Assembly: GCA_013298945.1 (NCBI GenBank)
Contig: JAAFJR010000006.1
Coordinates: 84,027 to 148,026 of the forward strand
Source of the DNA: Polaromonas sp.
GTDB lineage: Bacteria; Pseudomonadota; Gammaproteobacteria; Burkholderiales; Burkholderiaceae_C
Length of the DNA stretch: 64,000 nt
Direction: 5' to 3'
Below the pieces are notes generated by a model that saw only the letters and a program-made list of their open reading frames with translations, was not told the origin of the DNA and did no database searches. Below, piece by piece: positions 1-8,718 of this stretch (within the stretch, counting starts at the first letter, position 1; each line of letters opens with the position of its first letter). A program made the position numbers and the translations under genes.

Positions 1-614
1 CCCTCATGAATCAGCTCGGTCGCTTTGCAGTAGTTCACCAACAATGCGCCTTCTTTCGCGGCGCTGCGTGCCAGAGCAATTGCCAAGCGCGCATCGTCAA
101 ACTGGCCATCCCAGTATTTCACGCCACCTTTTAAACTCGCTTTGTGCAGTGCAGGTAAGCATTGCAGTGTTTGCTGTGCATTTAAAAAAGAAGTATCACC
201 CAAGCCTGCTTTACCGGCTAAGGCGTCGTACATTTTTAGGCCTACGCCATAAAAAGGCGCCTCCCACAGCTTATAGGACGGCATCACAAACGGCACAGCT
301 TGGGCGATATGTGGCGCGTTGTGAAGAAGGGTTGTGCGCTCATGCAGCGCCTCGCGAACCAATGCAATATTACCCTGCGCCAAATACCTCACGCCACCAT
401 GCACCAGCTTGGTGGCGCGTGATGACGTTCCTTTGGCAAAGTCATGTGATTCCAACAAAACCACTTTGAAACCGCGCAGTGCGGCATCTAAAGCAATGCC
501 TAGACCTGTCGCGCCGCCGCCTATGATGGCAACATCGTATTTTTTTGTTTCTGCCAGCTGTTTTAAAAGCTGCAAACGCTCAGCGGCGAGTGGCATTCTG
601 ATTGGCGCATTCAT
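1..614 (-). CDS. glpD: Glycerol-3-phosphate dehydrogenase, FAD-dependent (partial)
   Basis: The reverse strand from an ATG at 614 encodes the N-terminal 204 residues of an aerobic glycerol-3-phosphate dehydrogenase; the 3' part lies outside the window. Near residue 30 it has the FAD-binding motif DVAIIGGGATGLGIALDAAL, followed by the family's SSRATKLVHGGVRYL segment. The enzyme oxidises glycerol 3-phosphate to dihydroxyacetone phosphate at the inner membrane and feeds electrons to quinone. It faces glpK, the preceding step of the pathway, across only 32 bases, so the two promoters must overlap each other or the opposite coding region. Family assignment is secure. Confidence 0.93.
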   Translation of the reverse strand, partial: MNAPIRMPLAAERLQLLKQLAETKKYDVAIIGGGATGLGIALDAALRGFKVVLLESHDFAKGTSSRATKLVHGGVRYLAQGNIALVREALHERTTLLHNAPHIAQAVPFVMPSYKLWEAPFYGVGLKMYDALAGKAGLGDTSFLNAQQTLQCLPALHKASLKGGVKYWDGQFDDARLAIALARSAAKEGALLVNYCKATELIHE

Positions 615-646
615 AAAGTGATTGAGTTCGATTATTATGCTGCATC

Positions 647-2140
647 ATGGCTTATTTACTCGCACTTGACCAAGGCACCTCTAGCTCGCGCTGCATTGTG
701 TTTGATGACTCGGGGCGAATCGTCTCAATGGCTCAACGTGAGTTGCCTCAAATCTTCCCACAGCCAGGCTGGGTTGAACACGATGCCACGCAAATATGGC
801 GCGATCAGCTCGCGACAGCGCGTGAAGCATTAGCCAAAGCGGGCTTGTCTGCACGCGATATTGCAGCCGTCGGCATTACCAACCAACGCGAAACCACGGT
901 CGTTTGGAACCGTAAAACAGGCTTACCCATTCATAACGCCATTGTTTGGCAAGACCGCCGCTCTGAACCCATCTGCTCGCAGTTGCGCGAACAAGGCTTG
1001 GCACAAACCATTCAGCAAAAAACAGGTTTGCTGATTGATGCCTACTTCTCAGGCACCAAATTAAAGTGGCTTTTGGACAAGGTACCCAACGCACGTGAGC
1101 AAGCCAAACGTGGTGAGTTAGCTTTTGGCACGATTGACAGCTGGCTGATTTGGCAATTGACCCAAGGCACTGTGCATGCGACGGATGTGAGCAATGCATC
1201 ACGCACCATGTTGTTCAATATTCGTACGAACCAGTGGGATGCTGAGCTTCTGAAGACACTAGATATTCCTGCTGAGTTGCTGCCAGCAATTCAACCATCC
1301 AGTAGTGTTTTTGGTCATGTCAGTACGGATATTTTGGGCGCCAGTATTCCTATTGGTGGTGTCGCTGGTGACCAACAAAGTGCCCTATTTGGCCAAGCCT
1401 GTTTCAAAAGCGGCATGGCAAAAAACACCTATGGCACAGGTTGTTTCATGTTGATGCATACGGGCGATACTTTTCAAACATCGACCAATGGCTTAATCAC
1501 AACCAGCGCAGCACAAACATCTCAAAAAACCCAGTTTGCGATTGAAGGTAGTGTATTTATTGGAGGCGCTGTCGTTCAATGGCTGCGCGATGGCCTGCAT
1601 GCCATCCAAAGCAGTGGCGAGATTCAAACTTTGGCGCAAAGCGTGCCTGACTCTGGCGGCGTGATGATGGTGCCGGCGTTCACGGGACTAGGCGCACCAT
1701 ACTGGGATGCGAATGCCCGCGGCACGATTACCGGCTTGACACGCGGCAGCACCATAGCGCACATTGCCCGCGCAGCACTTGAGAGCATTGCTTTTCAAAG
1801 TGCTGCGTTGTTACTAGCCATGAGCCGAGATGCAGTCGCCGCTGGATCCGCGCCCGTGAGCGAGCTTCGTGTGGACGGTGGGGCTTGCACCAACGACATG
1901 CTGATGCAGTTTCAAGCCGATTTGCTCGGCATACCCGTTTTACGTCCTGCTGTGACTGAAACCACAGCGCTAGGTGCCACCTATTTAGCAGGTTTAGCAG
2001 TAGGTGTTTATTCAGATTTGGAGAGTATTTCTAAATTGTGGCACTGTGAACGGCGGTTTTTGCCAACCATGTCACGTGACCGAGCCGCTGAATTAATGGC
2101 GCAGTGGGAACATGCGGTGCGCCAAGCTACTGCAAAATAG
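647..2140 (+). CDS. glpK: Glycerol kinase
   Basis: This 497-residue protein has the full length expected of FGGY-family glycerol kinases. It begins [15 protein letters not shown], the phosphate-1 motif, and carries [13 protein letters not shown] and a GGACTND segment in the second actin-like domain. It phosphorylates glycerol with ATP to glycerol 3-phosphate, the substrate of the divergently encoded GlpD. No glpF or glpR gene is visible here. The start at 647 gives the canonical N-terminus, although no strong Shine-Dalgarno sequence is visible in the short divergent gap. Confidence 0.96.
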   Translation: MAYLLALDQGTSSSRCIVFDDSGRIVSMAQRELPQIFPQPGWVEHDATQIWRDQLATAREALAKAGLSARDIAAVGITNQRETTVVWNRKTGLPIHNAIVWQDRRSEPICSQLREQGLAQTIQQKTGLLIDAYFSGTKLKWLLDKVPNAREQAKRGELAFGTIDSWLIWQLTQGTVHATDVSNASRTMLFNIRTNQWDAELLKTLDIPAELLPAIQPSSSVFGHVSTDILGASIPIGGVAGDQQSALFGQACFKSGMAKNTYGTGCFMLMHTGDTFQTSTNGLITTSAAQTSQKTQFAIEGSVFIGGAVVQWLRDGLHAIQSSGEIQTLAQSVPDSGGVMMVPAFTGLGAPYWDANARGTITGLTRGSTIAHIARAALESIAFQSAALLLAMSRDAVAAGSAPVSELRVDGGACTNDMLMQFQADLLGIPVLRPAVTETTALGATYLAGLAVGVYSDLESISKLWHCERRFLPTMSRDRAAELMAQWEHAVRQATAK

Positions 2141-2168
2141 CATTTTTAGACAATATGAAAGTTTTCCT

Positions 2169-2984
2169 GTGAACGACAAAAAGATTGCATTTCTAGGCGG
2201 CGGCAACATGGCCAGCGCCATGATTGGTGGCTTGATCAAACAAGGCATGTTGCCCAATAATATTTTGGTAGTCGAGCCATATGGGCCGACACGCGACAAA
2301 TTACTTCAAGATTTCGGCATACAAGCGATGACTGAACCATCAAGTTTGCTAGTAACTGCGGGTTTGATCATCTGGGCAGTGAAGCCGCAAGTCTTCAAAG
2401 AAGCTTCACAGCAAACTTGTAACTTTGCACCAACAGCGTTGCATTTCAGCGTAGCAGCTGGCATTCGAAGCAGCAGTATTGCAGCTTGGTTAAGAACGGA
2501 CAATGTTGTTCGCTCCATGCCAAACACGCCGGCCTTGATTGGCAAAGGCATGACAGCGTTGTATGCGCGCCCTGCCGTAACGCAAGCTGGAAAAGCTTGG
2601 GTAGAACGCGTGGTTGCCAGCATGGGTGAGTTTTTATGGCTAAATGAAGAATCGCACTTAGACGCTGTAACCGCCATTTCAGGTTCAGGCCCAGCCTATG
2701 TTTTCTATTTTTTAGAAGCCATGACGGAAGCGGCCGTCAAGATGGGATTGAGTGCTGAACAAGGCCGTCGACTAGCTATTAGCACCTTCAGCGGCGCATC
2801 TGAACTCGCGCACCGCTCTGATGAACCACTAGAAACGCTGCGCCAGCGTGTCACGTCAAAAGGTGGAACGACTTATGCGGCGTTAATGTCGATGGAAGGT
2901 GACGCTATCAAACCGCACTTCATCAAAGCCATGCAAGCTGCAGAATTACGCGCTAAAGAGTTAGGCGATGAGTTCGGTAAATAA
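2169..2984 (+). CDS. proC: Pyrroline-5-carboxylate reductase
   Basis: Read from a GTG at 2169, the protein is 271 residues, the usual ProC length, and opens with NDKKIAFLGGGNMASAM, the NAD(P)-binding Rossmann motif. An upstream in-frame ATG at 2112 would overlap the end of glpK and add 19 non-conserved residues, so the GTG is preferred. The C-terminal half contains ITAISGSGPAYVFYFLEAM and RQRVTSKGGTTYAAL, typical of the family's dimerisation and active-site domain. It performs the last step of proline synthesis. It follows glpK by 28 bases and may be cotranscribed with it, although the functions are unrelated. Confidence 0.94.
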   Translation: MNDKKIAFLGGGNMASAMIGGLIKQGMLPNNILVVEPYGPTRDKLLQDFGIQAMTEPSSLLVTAGLIIWAVKPQVFKEASQQTCNFAPTALHFSVAAGIRSSSIAAWLRTDNVVRSMPNTPALIGKGMTALYARPAVTQAGKAWVERVVASMGEFLWLNEESHLDAVTAISGSGPAYVFYFLEAMTEAAVKMGLSAEQGRRLAISTFSGASELAHRSDEPLETLRQRVTSKGGTTYAALMSMEGDAIKPHFIKAMQAAELRAKELGDEFGK

Positions 2985-3033
2985 CGACGTTACCGTTTTG
3001 ATTGCAGTTAACGTTTGATGCTTCTGCTCAATG

Positions 3034-3894
3034 CTACTGTTTGACAGTCAAGCTCAAAGCAATTCCCACAAAAACCGTGAAGCCCAGCCAATGGTTGAGT
3101 CGAAAAGCTTTGAAACAAGCTTCTCTCTCACGGTTCCGAATCAGCCAAATATGCCAGATTACTTGCAAAATAGCTAAGAACAATGCTATGAAATATATAG
3201 CTGAATAATTAACAAAATTGCTGGCTACAGACCAAATTATCAGGTAAAAAATATAGCATGCTGCAACGATAGTGACATCATAGCGCCCCATGGTGATAGC
3301 AGATGTTTTCATGCCGATTTTTAAATCATCGTCACGGTCAACCATGGCGTATTCGGTGTCATAAGCGAGCACCCAAAATAGATTTCCGAATAGCAAAATC
3401 CAAGCTAATGTTGGCACTGAGCCTTGAACCGCGCAAAACGCCATAGGTATGCCAAAGCTGAATGCAATGCCCAAAACAGCTTGCGGCATAGCAAAAAATC
3501 GCTTGGCATAGGGGTAAATGACGGCAACTGCCAGTGCTGCAAAAGATAGCAATATCGTCGCTCTGTTAGTTGTCAGCACCAAACCAAAAGCCAGCAATGC
3601 CAACACAGCGCCCAGTACCAGCGCTTCTTTGCTGGACAAAGCGCCGCTGGTAACGGGACGGTTGGCGGTCCGCTTGACGTGTTTGTCAAAGTCGCGATCC
3701 GCCACGTCATTCAAACAGCAGCCCGCGCTACGCATCAAAATCGTGCCGAGTACAAATACAACGAGTAAATGCCAGCCGGGGAAACCATTTGAAGCGATCC
3801 ACAAGGCGCTCAGCGTGGGCCAAAGCAACAAAAGCCAACCTGCAGGTCGATTCCAACGAATTAAATCTAAATACAGCTCTATTTTATTTTTCAT
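3034..3894 (-). CDS. ubiA: 4-hydroxybenzoate polyprenyltransferase
   Basis: This 286-residue integral membrane protein attaches a polyprenyl chain to 4-hydroxybenzoate in ubiquinone synthesis. It contains both aspartate-rich motifs of the family: NDVADRDFD at residues 62-70, and [12 protein letters not shown] near residue 190, which bind the Mg-diphosphate of the prenyl donor. Multiple hydrophobic helices are evident. It lies 10 bases downstream of oxyR on the same strand and is probably in its operon. Its 3' end faces proC. A short stretch near 3183-3205 faintly resembles the dispersed repeat, but this is within the noise of a membrane-helix sequence. Confidence 0.94.
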   Translation of the reverse strand: MKNKIELYLDLIRWNRPAGWLLLLWPTLSALWIASNGFPGWHLLVVFVLGTILMRSAGCCLNDVADRDFDKHVKRTANRPVTSGALSSKEALVLGAVLALLAFGLVLTTNRATILLSFAALAVAVIYPYAKRFFAMPQAVLGIAFSFGIPMAFCAVQGSVPTLAWILLFGNLFWVLAYDTEYAMVDRDDDLKIGMKTSAITMGRYDVTIVAACYIFYLIIWSVASNFVNYSAIYFIALFLAILQVIWHIWLIRNREREACFKAFRLNHWLGFTVFVGIALSLTVKQ

Positions 3895-3904
3895 GACGTT
3901 GCCC

Positions 3905-4897
3905 CTACGACAAACGCGTCACACCAGGCAACTCGCAAGCGTAGATAGCGTTGCGCAATGCGGCAATGGCTTCGTAACGTGTGAAGCTTTTCCGCCAAAC
4001 CAGTACGACACGGCGCATAGGTGGTAGAGCGCGTTTGTCGTCTGTGATGGGGCGATAGACGACCAAAGCATCCTCAGCCTGTGATTTGGTTTTAGGCTTT
4101 TTAGCTAAATTTTCAGCGATCGCACTTGCAGGCACGCTCAGACGCGGCACCAAAGTAACGCCCATGCCAGCGGCTACCATGTGCTTGATGGTTTCCAAAG
4201 ACGAGCCTTCAAAACTCTTTCGTATACCCATGCTGTTGCCAGAGTTATCGCTCGAAAAGCGAGCAAATTCTGGACAAACTTCTAAGACGTGGTCGCGAAA
4301 GCAATGACCTGTGCCAAGCAAAAGCATGGTTTCTGCCTTGAGCTGATCAACCGTCACCGAACCCTGCCTTGTGAACGGGTGATCTACCGGCATGGCGGCT
4401 AAAAAAGGCTCATCGTACAAAGGCGCGACTGCCAAATTGGTATCCGGAAAGGGCTCTGCCAAAATCGCACAGTCCAGCTCACCCGTGCGTAGCAATTCAA
4501 GCAGTTTGACCGTAAAGTTCTCTTGCAACATCAACGGCATTTGTGGCGTTTTGGCGATGACGTTTCTTACCAAGTCTGGCAACAAGTACGGACCAATTGT
4601 GTAAATCACACCCAGCTTCAGCGCACCAGCTAAGGGGTCTTTACCGCGTTTAGCAATTTCTTTGATATTGGCAGCTTGCTCCAACACGCTTTGCGCTTGT
4701 AACACCACCTCATTTCCAAGGGGGGTGACTGCAACTTCGCTAGCGCTACGCTCGAAGAGCTTTAAATCAAGCTCTTCTTCAAGCTTCTTAATCGCCAAAC
4801 TCAGAGTAGGCTGGGATACATGGCAAGCCTCTGCCGCTTTGCCAAAATGCTTTTCACGAGCAACGGCAACGATATATTTAAGTTCAGTGAGTGTCAT
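3905..4897 (-). CDS. oxyR: Hydrogen peroxide-sensing LysR-type regulator OxyR
   Basis: This LysR-family protein of 330 residues has an N-terminal winged helix-turn-helix (residues about 1-60) and a LysR substrate-binding domain. The peroxide-sensing pair is visible in [12 protein letters not shown], with cysteines at residues 199 and 208, the positions used by Escherichia coli OxyR. It is therefore expected to form an intramolecular disulfide under peroxide stress and activate antioxidant genes. No catalase or ahpC gene lies in the window. It sits between the amidotransferase gene (17 bases upstream) and ubiA (10 bases downstream), suggesting a three-gene transcript. Confidence 0.93.
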   Translation of the reverse strand: MTLTELKYIVAVAREKHFGKAAEACHVSQPTLSLAIKKLEEELDLKLFERSASEVAVTPLGNEVVLQAQSVLEQAANIKEIAKRGKDPLAGALKLGVIYTIGPYLLPDLVRNVIAKTPQMPLMLQENFTVKLLELLRTGELDCAILAEPFPDTNLAVAPLYDEPFLAAMPVDHPFTRQGSVTVDQLKAETMLLLGTGHCFRDHVLEVCPEFARFSSDNSGNSMGIRKSFEGSSLETIKHMVAAGMGVTLVPRLSVPASAIAENLAKKPKTKSQAEDALVVYRPITDDKRALPPMRRVVLVWRKSFTRYEAIAALRNAIYACELPGVTRLS

Positions 4898-4914
4898 GGC
4901 TTCTTTCTGAGTGC

Positions 4915-5697
4915 TTAAATTAAAGGCGAACCACCTTCAAATACGCGCAATTCGCCTGGCGCAAAAGAAATCCAGTTTTCGTTGGTCGTTAACGGCTCTG
5001 TAACAACAATCACCAATTTATCGTCTGGCCCGTTCAGCTCTGCCAAATTCACACGCACATCTTCGTCTTTCAATTGCACTTCGCAAAACGGATAGGCGCG
5101 TTGCAAGTAACACAACTTTGTGCTGGCATGCGCCCAAAGTGCTTGGCCATTGCTGAGAATATAGTTAAACGTGCCGAATGCAGCGATTTTGGGTGTCAGC
5201 TCGCGCAGTGTCAAGGTTAGCTCCTCAACGCTTGGGGCTGATGCATGTGATTTAGCAAGTTCTTGCATTAGCCAGCAAAATGCCAACTCACTATCAGTAT
5301 TGCCAACTGGCTTAAAACCACCATGCAGCAAAGGTGCGTAATTTTTTAAATCACCATTGTGCGCAAACACCCAATTGCGCCCCCACAGCTCGCGTACGAA
5401 CGGATGGCAATTCTCTAGCGACACCTCGCCCACCGTTGCTTTGCGCACATGTGCTACAACATTGTGGCTCTTGATGGGATAGGTGCGCAGCAAGTTCGCC
5501 ATCATGGAAGTTGAGGCACTTTCTTTGTCTACAAAACAACGCACGCCTTTGCCAGGTGTTGCGCCTTCGCCCTCAAAAAAAGCAATGCCCCAGCCGTCTG
5601 CGTGATGGTCAGTAGAGCCGCCACGCTGCGAAAACCCCGTAAAGCTTAAAGTTAAGCTAGCAGGCAAATGACTGTTCATTCCAAGAAGTTGGCACAT
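4915..5697 (-). CDS. Class II glutamine amidotransferase (YafJ-like)
   Basis: The start is placed at 5697 because the protein then begins MCQLLGMNS. Removal of the initiator Met exposes Cys2, the N-terminal nucleophile required by class II glutamine amidotransferases; an ATG two codons upstream (5703) would bury it. The 260-residue product contains DHHADGWGIAFFEG and NCHPFVRELWGRNWVFAHNG, characteristic of the stand-alone YafJ type. The acceptor substrate of this family is not established. It is first in a likely operon with oxyR and ubiA. Confidence 0.88.
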   Translation of the reverse strand: MCQLLGMNSHLPASLTLSFTGFSQRGGSTDHHADGWGIAFFEGEGATPGKGVRCFVDKESASTSMMANLLRTYPIKSHNVVAHVRKATVGEVSLENCHPFVRELWGRNWVFAHNGDLKNYAPLLHGGFKPVGNTDSELAFCWLMQELAKSHASAPSVEELTLTLRELTPKIAAFGTFNYILSNGQALWAHASTKLCYLQRAYPFCEVQLKDEDVRVNLAELNGPDDKLVIVVTEPLTTNENWISFAPGELRVFEGGSPLI

Positions 5698-5795
5698 AGT
5701 CATATTTTACTTGGCTGATTGCTATCAAAATAGATCAATAGTTGTACCGCACTAGGGTTTACGCTGTACGCATCTAGTTTGACACCTCCAGAAGC

Positions 5796-5822
5796 TTGCA
5801 TTAACCTTGCAATCTTTATAAT
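5796..5822 (+). promoter_or_regulatory. Candidate sigma-70 promoter for the acyl-CoA synthetase gene
   Basis: A perfect -10 hexamer TATAAT at 5817-5822 is preceded by TTGCAT at 5796-5801 with a 15-base spacer, one or two bases short of optimal. A TTGACA at 5779-5784 lies further upstream but has no good -10 at standard spacing. The start codon is at 5857, with AAGGAC just before it as ribosome binding site. This is assignment by consensus only. Confidence 0.4.
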
Positions 5823-5856
5823 TATCACCTTACTTAAAGCACTATAAGGACGAGAC

Positions 5857-7545
5857 ATGGCTTCTGAATCGACGCAACCCTTGCTACTTGACTACGTTTA
5901 CAACCATGAGTCTGCCCGCTCCAATGAGGTTTATTTAACCCAGCCTATTGGCAACGATCAAGTCATTGATTACACATGGGGGCAAACGCTGGACCAAGCC
6001 AGACGTATGGCGGCCCATCTTAAAAGCTTGAACTTAGAACCAGGTGCGCGCATTGCTATTTTGTCCAAGAACTGCGCCCACTTCTTCATGTCTGAGCTAG
6101 CCATTTGGATGGCTGGTTACACAACCGTTGCCATTTTTCCGACCGAAGGTGCTGACACGGTGAAGTACGTGCTTGAACACAGTGGCGCAAGTTTACTTTT
6201 TGTCGGCAAATTAGACACATGGGACAAACAAGAACCAGGTGTGCCCGCTAGCATGCCGCGCATTGCATTCCCTCTTGCGCCCAAGACAAACTACGAAACA
6301 TGGGATGCCATCGTCTCACGCACCACACCGCTTGCAGGAAAAATTTCACGCCAACCTACAGATTTGGCGATGATTATTTACACATCAGGCTCGACAGGAC
6401 AGCCCAAGGGCGTGATGCACAGTTTTGAGCGTATTACAGCTGCGACGCGCGGCATTGACGCGAGGATGGCGGAGACACTAGGCAAAGACTCTACGAACCG
6501 CATGTTGTCGTATTTGCCATTAGCGCATGTGTTTGAGCGCGCTTTTGTGGAATCTTTCTCATTTTTAAACGGCAAATGCCACATCTTCTTTGCGGAAACG
6601 CTTGATACGTTTGTCAAAGATTTGAATCGCGCCAAACCAACGCTGTTTATCTCAGTACCGCGTTTGTGGTTGAAGTTTCAACAAGGTGTGTCGGCGAAAA
6701 TGCCACCAGCCAAACTCAACTTGCTGCTCTCGATTCCAATACTCAACAAGATCATTGCAAAGAAAGTTTTGACTGGACTTGGATTAGATCAAGTCAAATT
6801 GGCAGGCAGCGGTTCTGCCCCCTTACCACCAGCCTTGATTCACTGGTACCGTCGTTTGGGACTCAACTTGGTTGAGGGATACGCCATGTCTGAAGATTTT
6901 GCGTACTCGCACACCATGACAGAAACTCAAAACGAAATCGGCTATGTCGGTGTGCCTTACGATGGCGTGGAAGTACGCATCAGCGAGCAAGGTGAAATTC
7001 TCATCAAATCACCTGGTCAAATGGTGGGTTATTACAAACGGCCAGATTTGGATGCTGAAGTTTTCACTGCCGATGGCTTTTTCTGCACAGGCGACCAAGG
7101 TGAGCGTCGACCTGATGGACAACTCAAAATCACGGGCCGTTTGAAAGAGTTGTTCAAAACAGGTAAAGGCAAATATGTTGCTCCTGCACCGATTGAAAAC
7201 ACGCTGAATGCACACCCGATGGTCGAATCAAGCATGGTTTCTGGCGTGGGTCAATCAGCGTCGTACGCTTTGGTCGTTTTGGCTGAAGCTGTCCGACCTA
7301 AATTGAGCGACCCGGCTTTCAAAGCGGAAGTAACAGAGCAAATGACAGCATTACTCAAAGAAACCAACAAAGGTTTGGCCGATTATGAGCAGATGAAAAT
7401 GTTGGTCATCGCCAAAGAACCTTGGTCGATTGAAAATGGCTGCTTGACGCCAACTATGAAAATCAAACGCAACAAAATTGAGGCCTTGGTGGAGCCCGAT
7501 GTCGACAAATGGTATTCAAGCAAGGGTGCCGTACTTTGGGTTTAG
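5857..7545 (+). CDS. AMP-dependent acyl-CoA synthetase (long-chain fatty-acid type)
   Basis: This 562-residue member of the adenylate-forming (ANL) superfamily carries the AMP-binding P-loop motif YTSGSTGQPKGVMH near residue 175, VEGYAMSEDFAYSH near 345, FFCTGDQGERRPDG near 410, and the hinge GRLKELFKTGKGKYVAPAPIE. These features match long-chain fatty-acid CoA ligases of the FAA/ACSBG branch. It activates fatty acids to acyl-CoA with release of AMP and diphosphate; the exact chain length cannot be read. It heads a cluster with slyX and an ABC ATPase gene. Confidence 0.85.
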   Translation: MASESTQPLLLDYVYNHESARSNEVYLTQPIGNDQVIDYTWGQTLDQARRMAAHLKSLNLEPGARIAILSKNCAHFFMSELAIWMAGYTTVAIFPTEGADTVKYVLEHSGASLLFVGKLDTWDKQEPGVPASMPRIAFPLAPKTNYETWDAIVSRTTPLAGKISRQPTDLAMIIYTSGSTGQPKGVMHSFERITAATRGIDARMAETLGKDSTNRMLSYLPLAHVFERAFVESFSFLNGKCHIFFAETLDTFVKDLNRAKPTLFISVPRLWLKFQQGVSAKMPPAKLNLLLSIPILNKIIAKKVLTGLGLDQVKLAGSGSAPLPPALIHWYRRLGLNLVEGYAMSEDFAYSHTMTETQNEIGYVGVPYDGVEVRISEQGEILIKSPGQMVGYYKRPDLDAEVFTADGFFCTGDQGERRPDGQLKITGRLKELFKTGKGKYVAPAPIENTLNAHPMVESSMVSGVGQSASYALVVLAEAVRPKLSDPAFKAEVTEQMTALLKETNKGLADYEQMKMLVIAKEPWSIENGCLTPTMKIKRNKIEALVEPDVDKWYSSKGAVLWV

Positions 7546-7769
7546 ATCAGCGCCTAAACGATAGCCTCCTTAGCAATAGAGTTACCGAGCTGGAAATCAA
7601 AGCCAGCTACACGGAAGACTTGATTGACCAGCTCGACAAAGTGATCGTACGACAGCAGGAACAAATTGACTTGCTGATCAAAACGATCACTGAGTTGCGG
7701 CTGTCCAGCACTGACGGCGGCTTAGGTGCTGCACGCAACTTGCGCGACGATCTGCCACCGCATTTTTAA
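7509..7769 (+). CDS. slyX: SlyX family protein
   Basis: This is a small, strongly charged coiled-coil protein. Its core, RVTELEIKASYTEDLIDQLD followed by VIVRQQEQIDLL, and its C-terminal proline-histidine-phenylalanine end (DDLPPHF) are typical of SlyX. The molecular function of the family is unknown. The ATG at 7509 gives 86 residues and overlaps the acyl-CoA synthetase end by 37 bases; a TTG at 7536 would give 77 residues, closer to the usual length, with a 10-base overlap. The start is therefore uncertain. The ABC ATPase gene begins 2 bases after its stop. Confidence 0.8.
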   Translation: MVFKQGCRTLGLDQRLNDSLLSNRVTELEIKASYTEDLIDQLDKVIVRQQEQIDLLIKTITELRLSSTDGGLGAARNLRDDLPPHF

Positions 7770-7771
7770 AC

Positions 7772-8395
7772 ATGTCAGTCGCTATTTTGCAAGCGAGTGA
7801 TTTGACGTTTGCGTTTCCTCAGCAAGAAGTTTTGAGCCATTTCTCTGCCACCATCCCTACAGGCATCACTTACATCGTAGGAAATGAAAGCACTGGGAAA
7901 TCAACGCTTTTAAAGCTCTTTGCCGGTGATTTATTACCCCAAGCTGGCAGCATGACTGTTTGCGGTATCAGCCAAGGAGACAGTCTGGCGTCATACAAAC
8001 AGCATGTTTTCTGGGTTGATCCACGCACCAGCGCACATGACCAAATCTCACCCAACGATTACTTTGACTTGCAGCGCAGTTTTTACCCTAACTTCAACGA
8101 TGCTGTTTTGCTTGAATTGATTGATGGCTTGAGCTTGAATGACCATGTTTCAAAGGCAATATACATGCTCTCAGCAGGCTCAAAACGCAAAGTTTGGTTA
8201 GCAGCAGCCTTTGCCAGCGGAGCCGCCTTGACATTGCTTGATGAGCCGTTTTCGGCTTTAGACAAAGCGTCCATCAATTTTTTGATCAAACGACTAGAAA
8301 CTTATGCGCCAAGTTCGGACCGCGCTTGGGTGATTGCAGACTATGAAGTGCCGCAAAATTTATTTACAAATTTTATGATAGATTTAGACCAATAG
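7772..8395 (+). CDS. ABC transporter ATP-binding protein (orphan)
   Basis: This 207-residue ATPase has a Walker A motif GNESTGKST near residue 38, an ABC signature variant LSAGSKRKVW, and a Walker B LTLLDEPFSALD. No permease gene is adjacent, so its partner and substrate are unknown. The protein is shorter than many ABC ATPases at the C-terminus. Its TAG stop codon is formed by the first three bases of a dispersed repeat copy (8393-8440), which suggests that insertion of the repeat may have set or shortened the end of the gene; this is inference. Confidence 0.8.
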   Translation: MSVAILQASDLTFAFPQQEVLSHFSATIPTGITYIVGNESTGKSTLLKLFAGDLLPQAGSMTVCGISQGDSLASYKQHVFWVDPRTSAHDQISPNDYFDLQRSFYPNFNDAVLLELIDGLSLNDHVSKAIYMLSAGSKRKVWLAAAFASGAALTLLDEPFSALDKASINFLIKRLETYAPSSDRAWVIADYEVPQNLFTNFMIDLDQ

Positions 8396-8440
8396 CCGGC
8401 GTATTTATTGCCTCAATAGCTATAAAATTTATAGCTATTT
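8393..8440 (+). repeat. Dispersed palindromic repeat, copy 1 (intergenic)
   Basis: This copy starts with the consensus arm TAGCCGGCGTATTTATTGCC, followed by the inverted repeat AATAGCTATAAA / TTTATAGCTATT. Its TAG is the stop codon of the upstream ABC ATPase gene. In the reverse reading frame used by the coding copies, the diagnostic codon is GAG rather than TAG. It lies between two convergent genes, where the hairpin could also act as a bidirectional terminator. Confidence 0.85.
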
Positions 8441-8454
8441 ATTTCGATTTGAAG

Positions 8455-8718
8455 CTATTTTTTACGCTTCAATCTGCCCACCAACTCCGCTGATACTGGC
8501 ACAACACCTATGGCATGTCGTTGGTTATTGCACACTTCGTGACTAATTGCCAAGTTTTCAATATGGCTGCTTCCGCCTTCACTAAGTGGATTAATGTGCT
8601 CTAGCGTGGCGGCTTCGGGTAACACATGCTCGCCGCAGACCCAGCAAGGAACAATGCCGTGCAATTGGCGAGCTACAGCTTTGTACATTTTGTCGCGGGT
8701 GTGGCCTAATCTGCTCAT
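8455..8718 (-). CDS. HNH endonuclease domain protein
   Basis: This 87-residue protein is essentially a single HNH nuclease fold: a zinc knuckle half CWVC, then LEHINPLSEGGSSHIENLAI and HEVCNNQR, which supply the catalytic His/Asn residues and a second metal site. Such stand-alone HNH proteins nick or cut DNA, but their cellular role is generally unknown. Its ATG overlaps the stop of the upstream serine hydrolase gene by one base (TAATG), implying translational coupling. It is the last gene of a three-gene operon and ends close to a dispersed repeat. Confidence 0.82.
   Translation of the reverse strand: MSRLGHTRDKMYKAVARQLHGIVPCWVCGEHVLPEAATLEHINPLSEGGSSHIENLAISHEVCNNQRHAIGVVPVSAELVGRLKRKK

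Noticed and set aside
3180..3210. Repeat-like CAGCTATATATTTCATAGCA in the gene strand of ubiA
   Set aside because: Only the short palindromic half matches, the arm is absent, and it encodes a transmembrane helix of AT-rich codons where such similarity is expected by chance.
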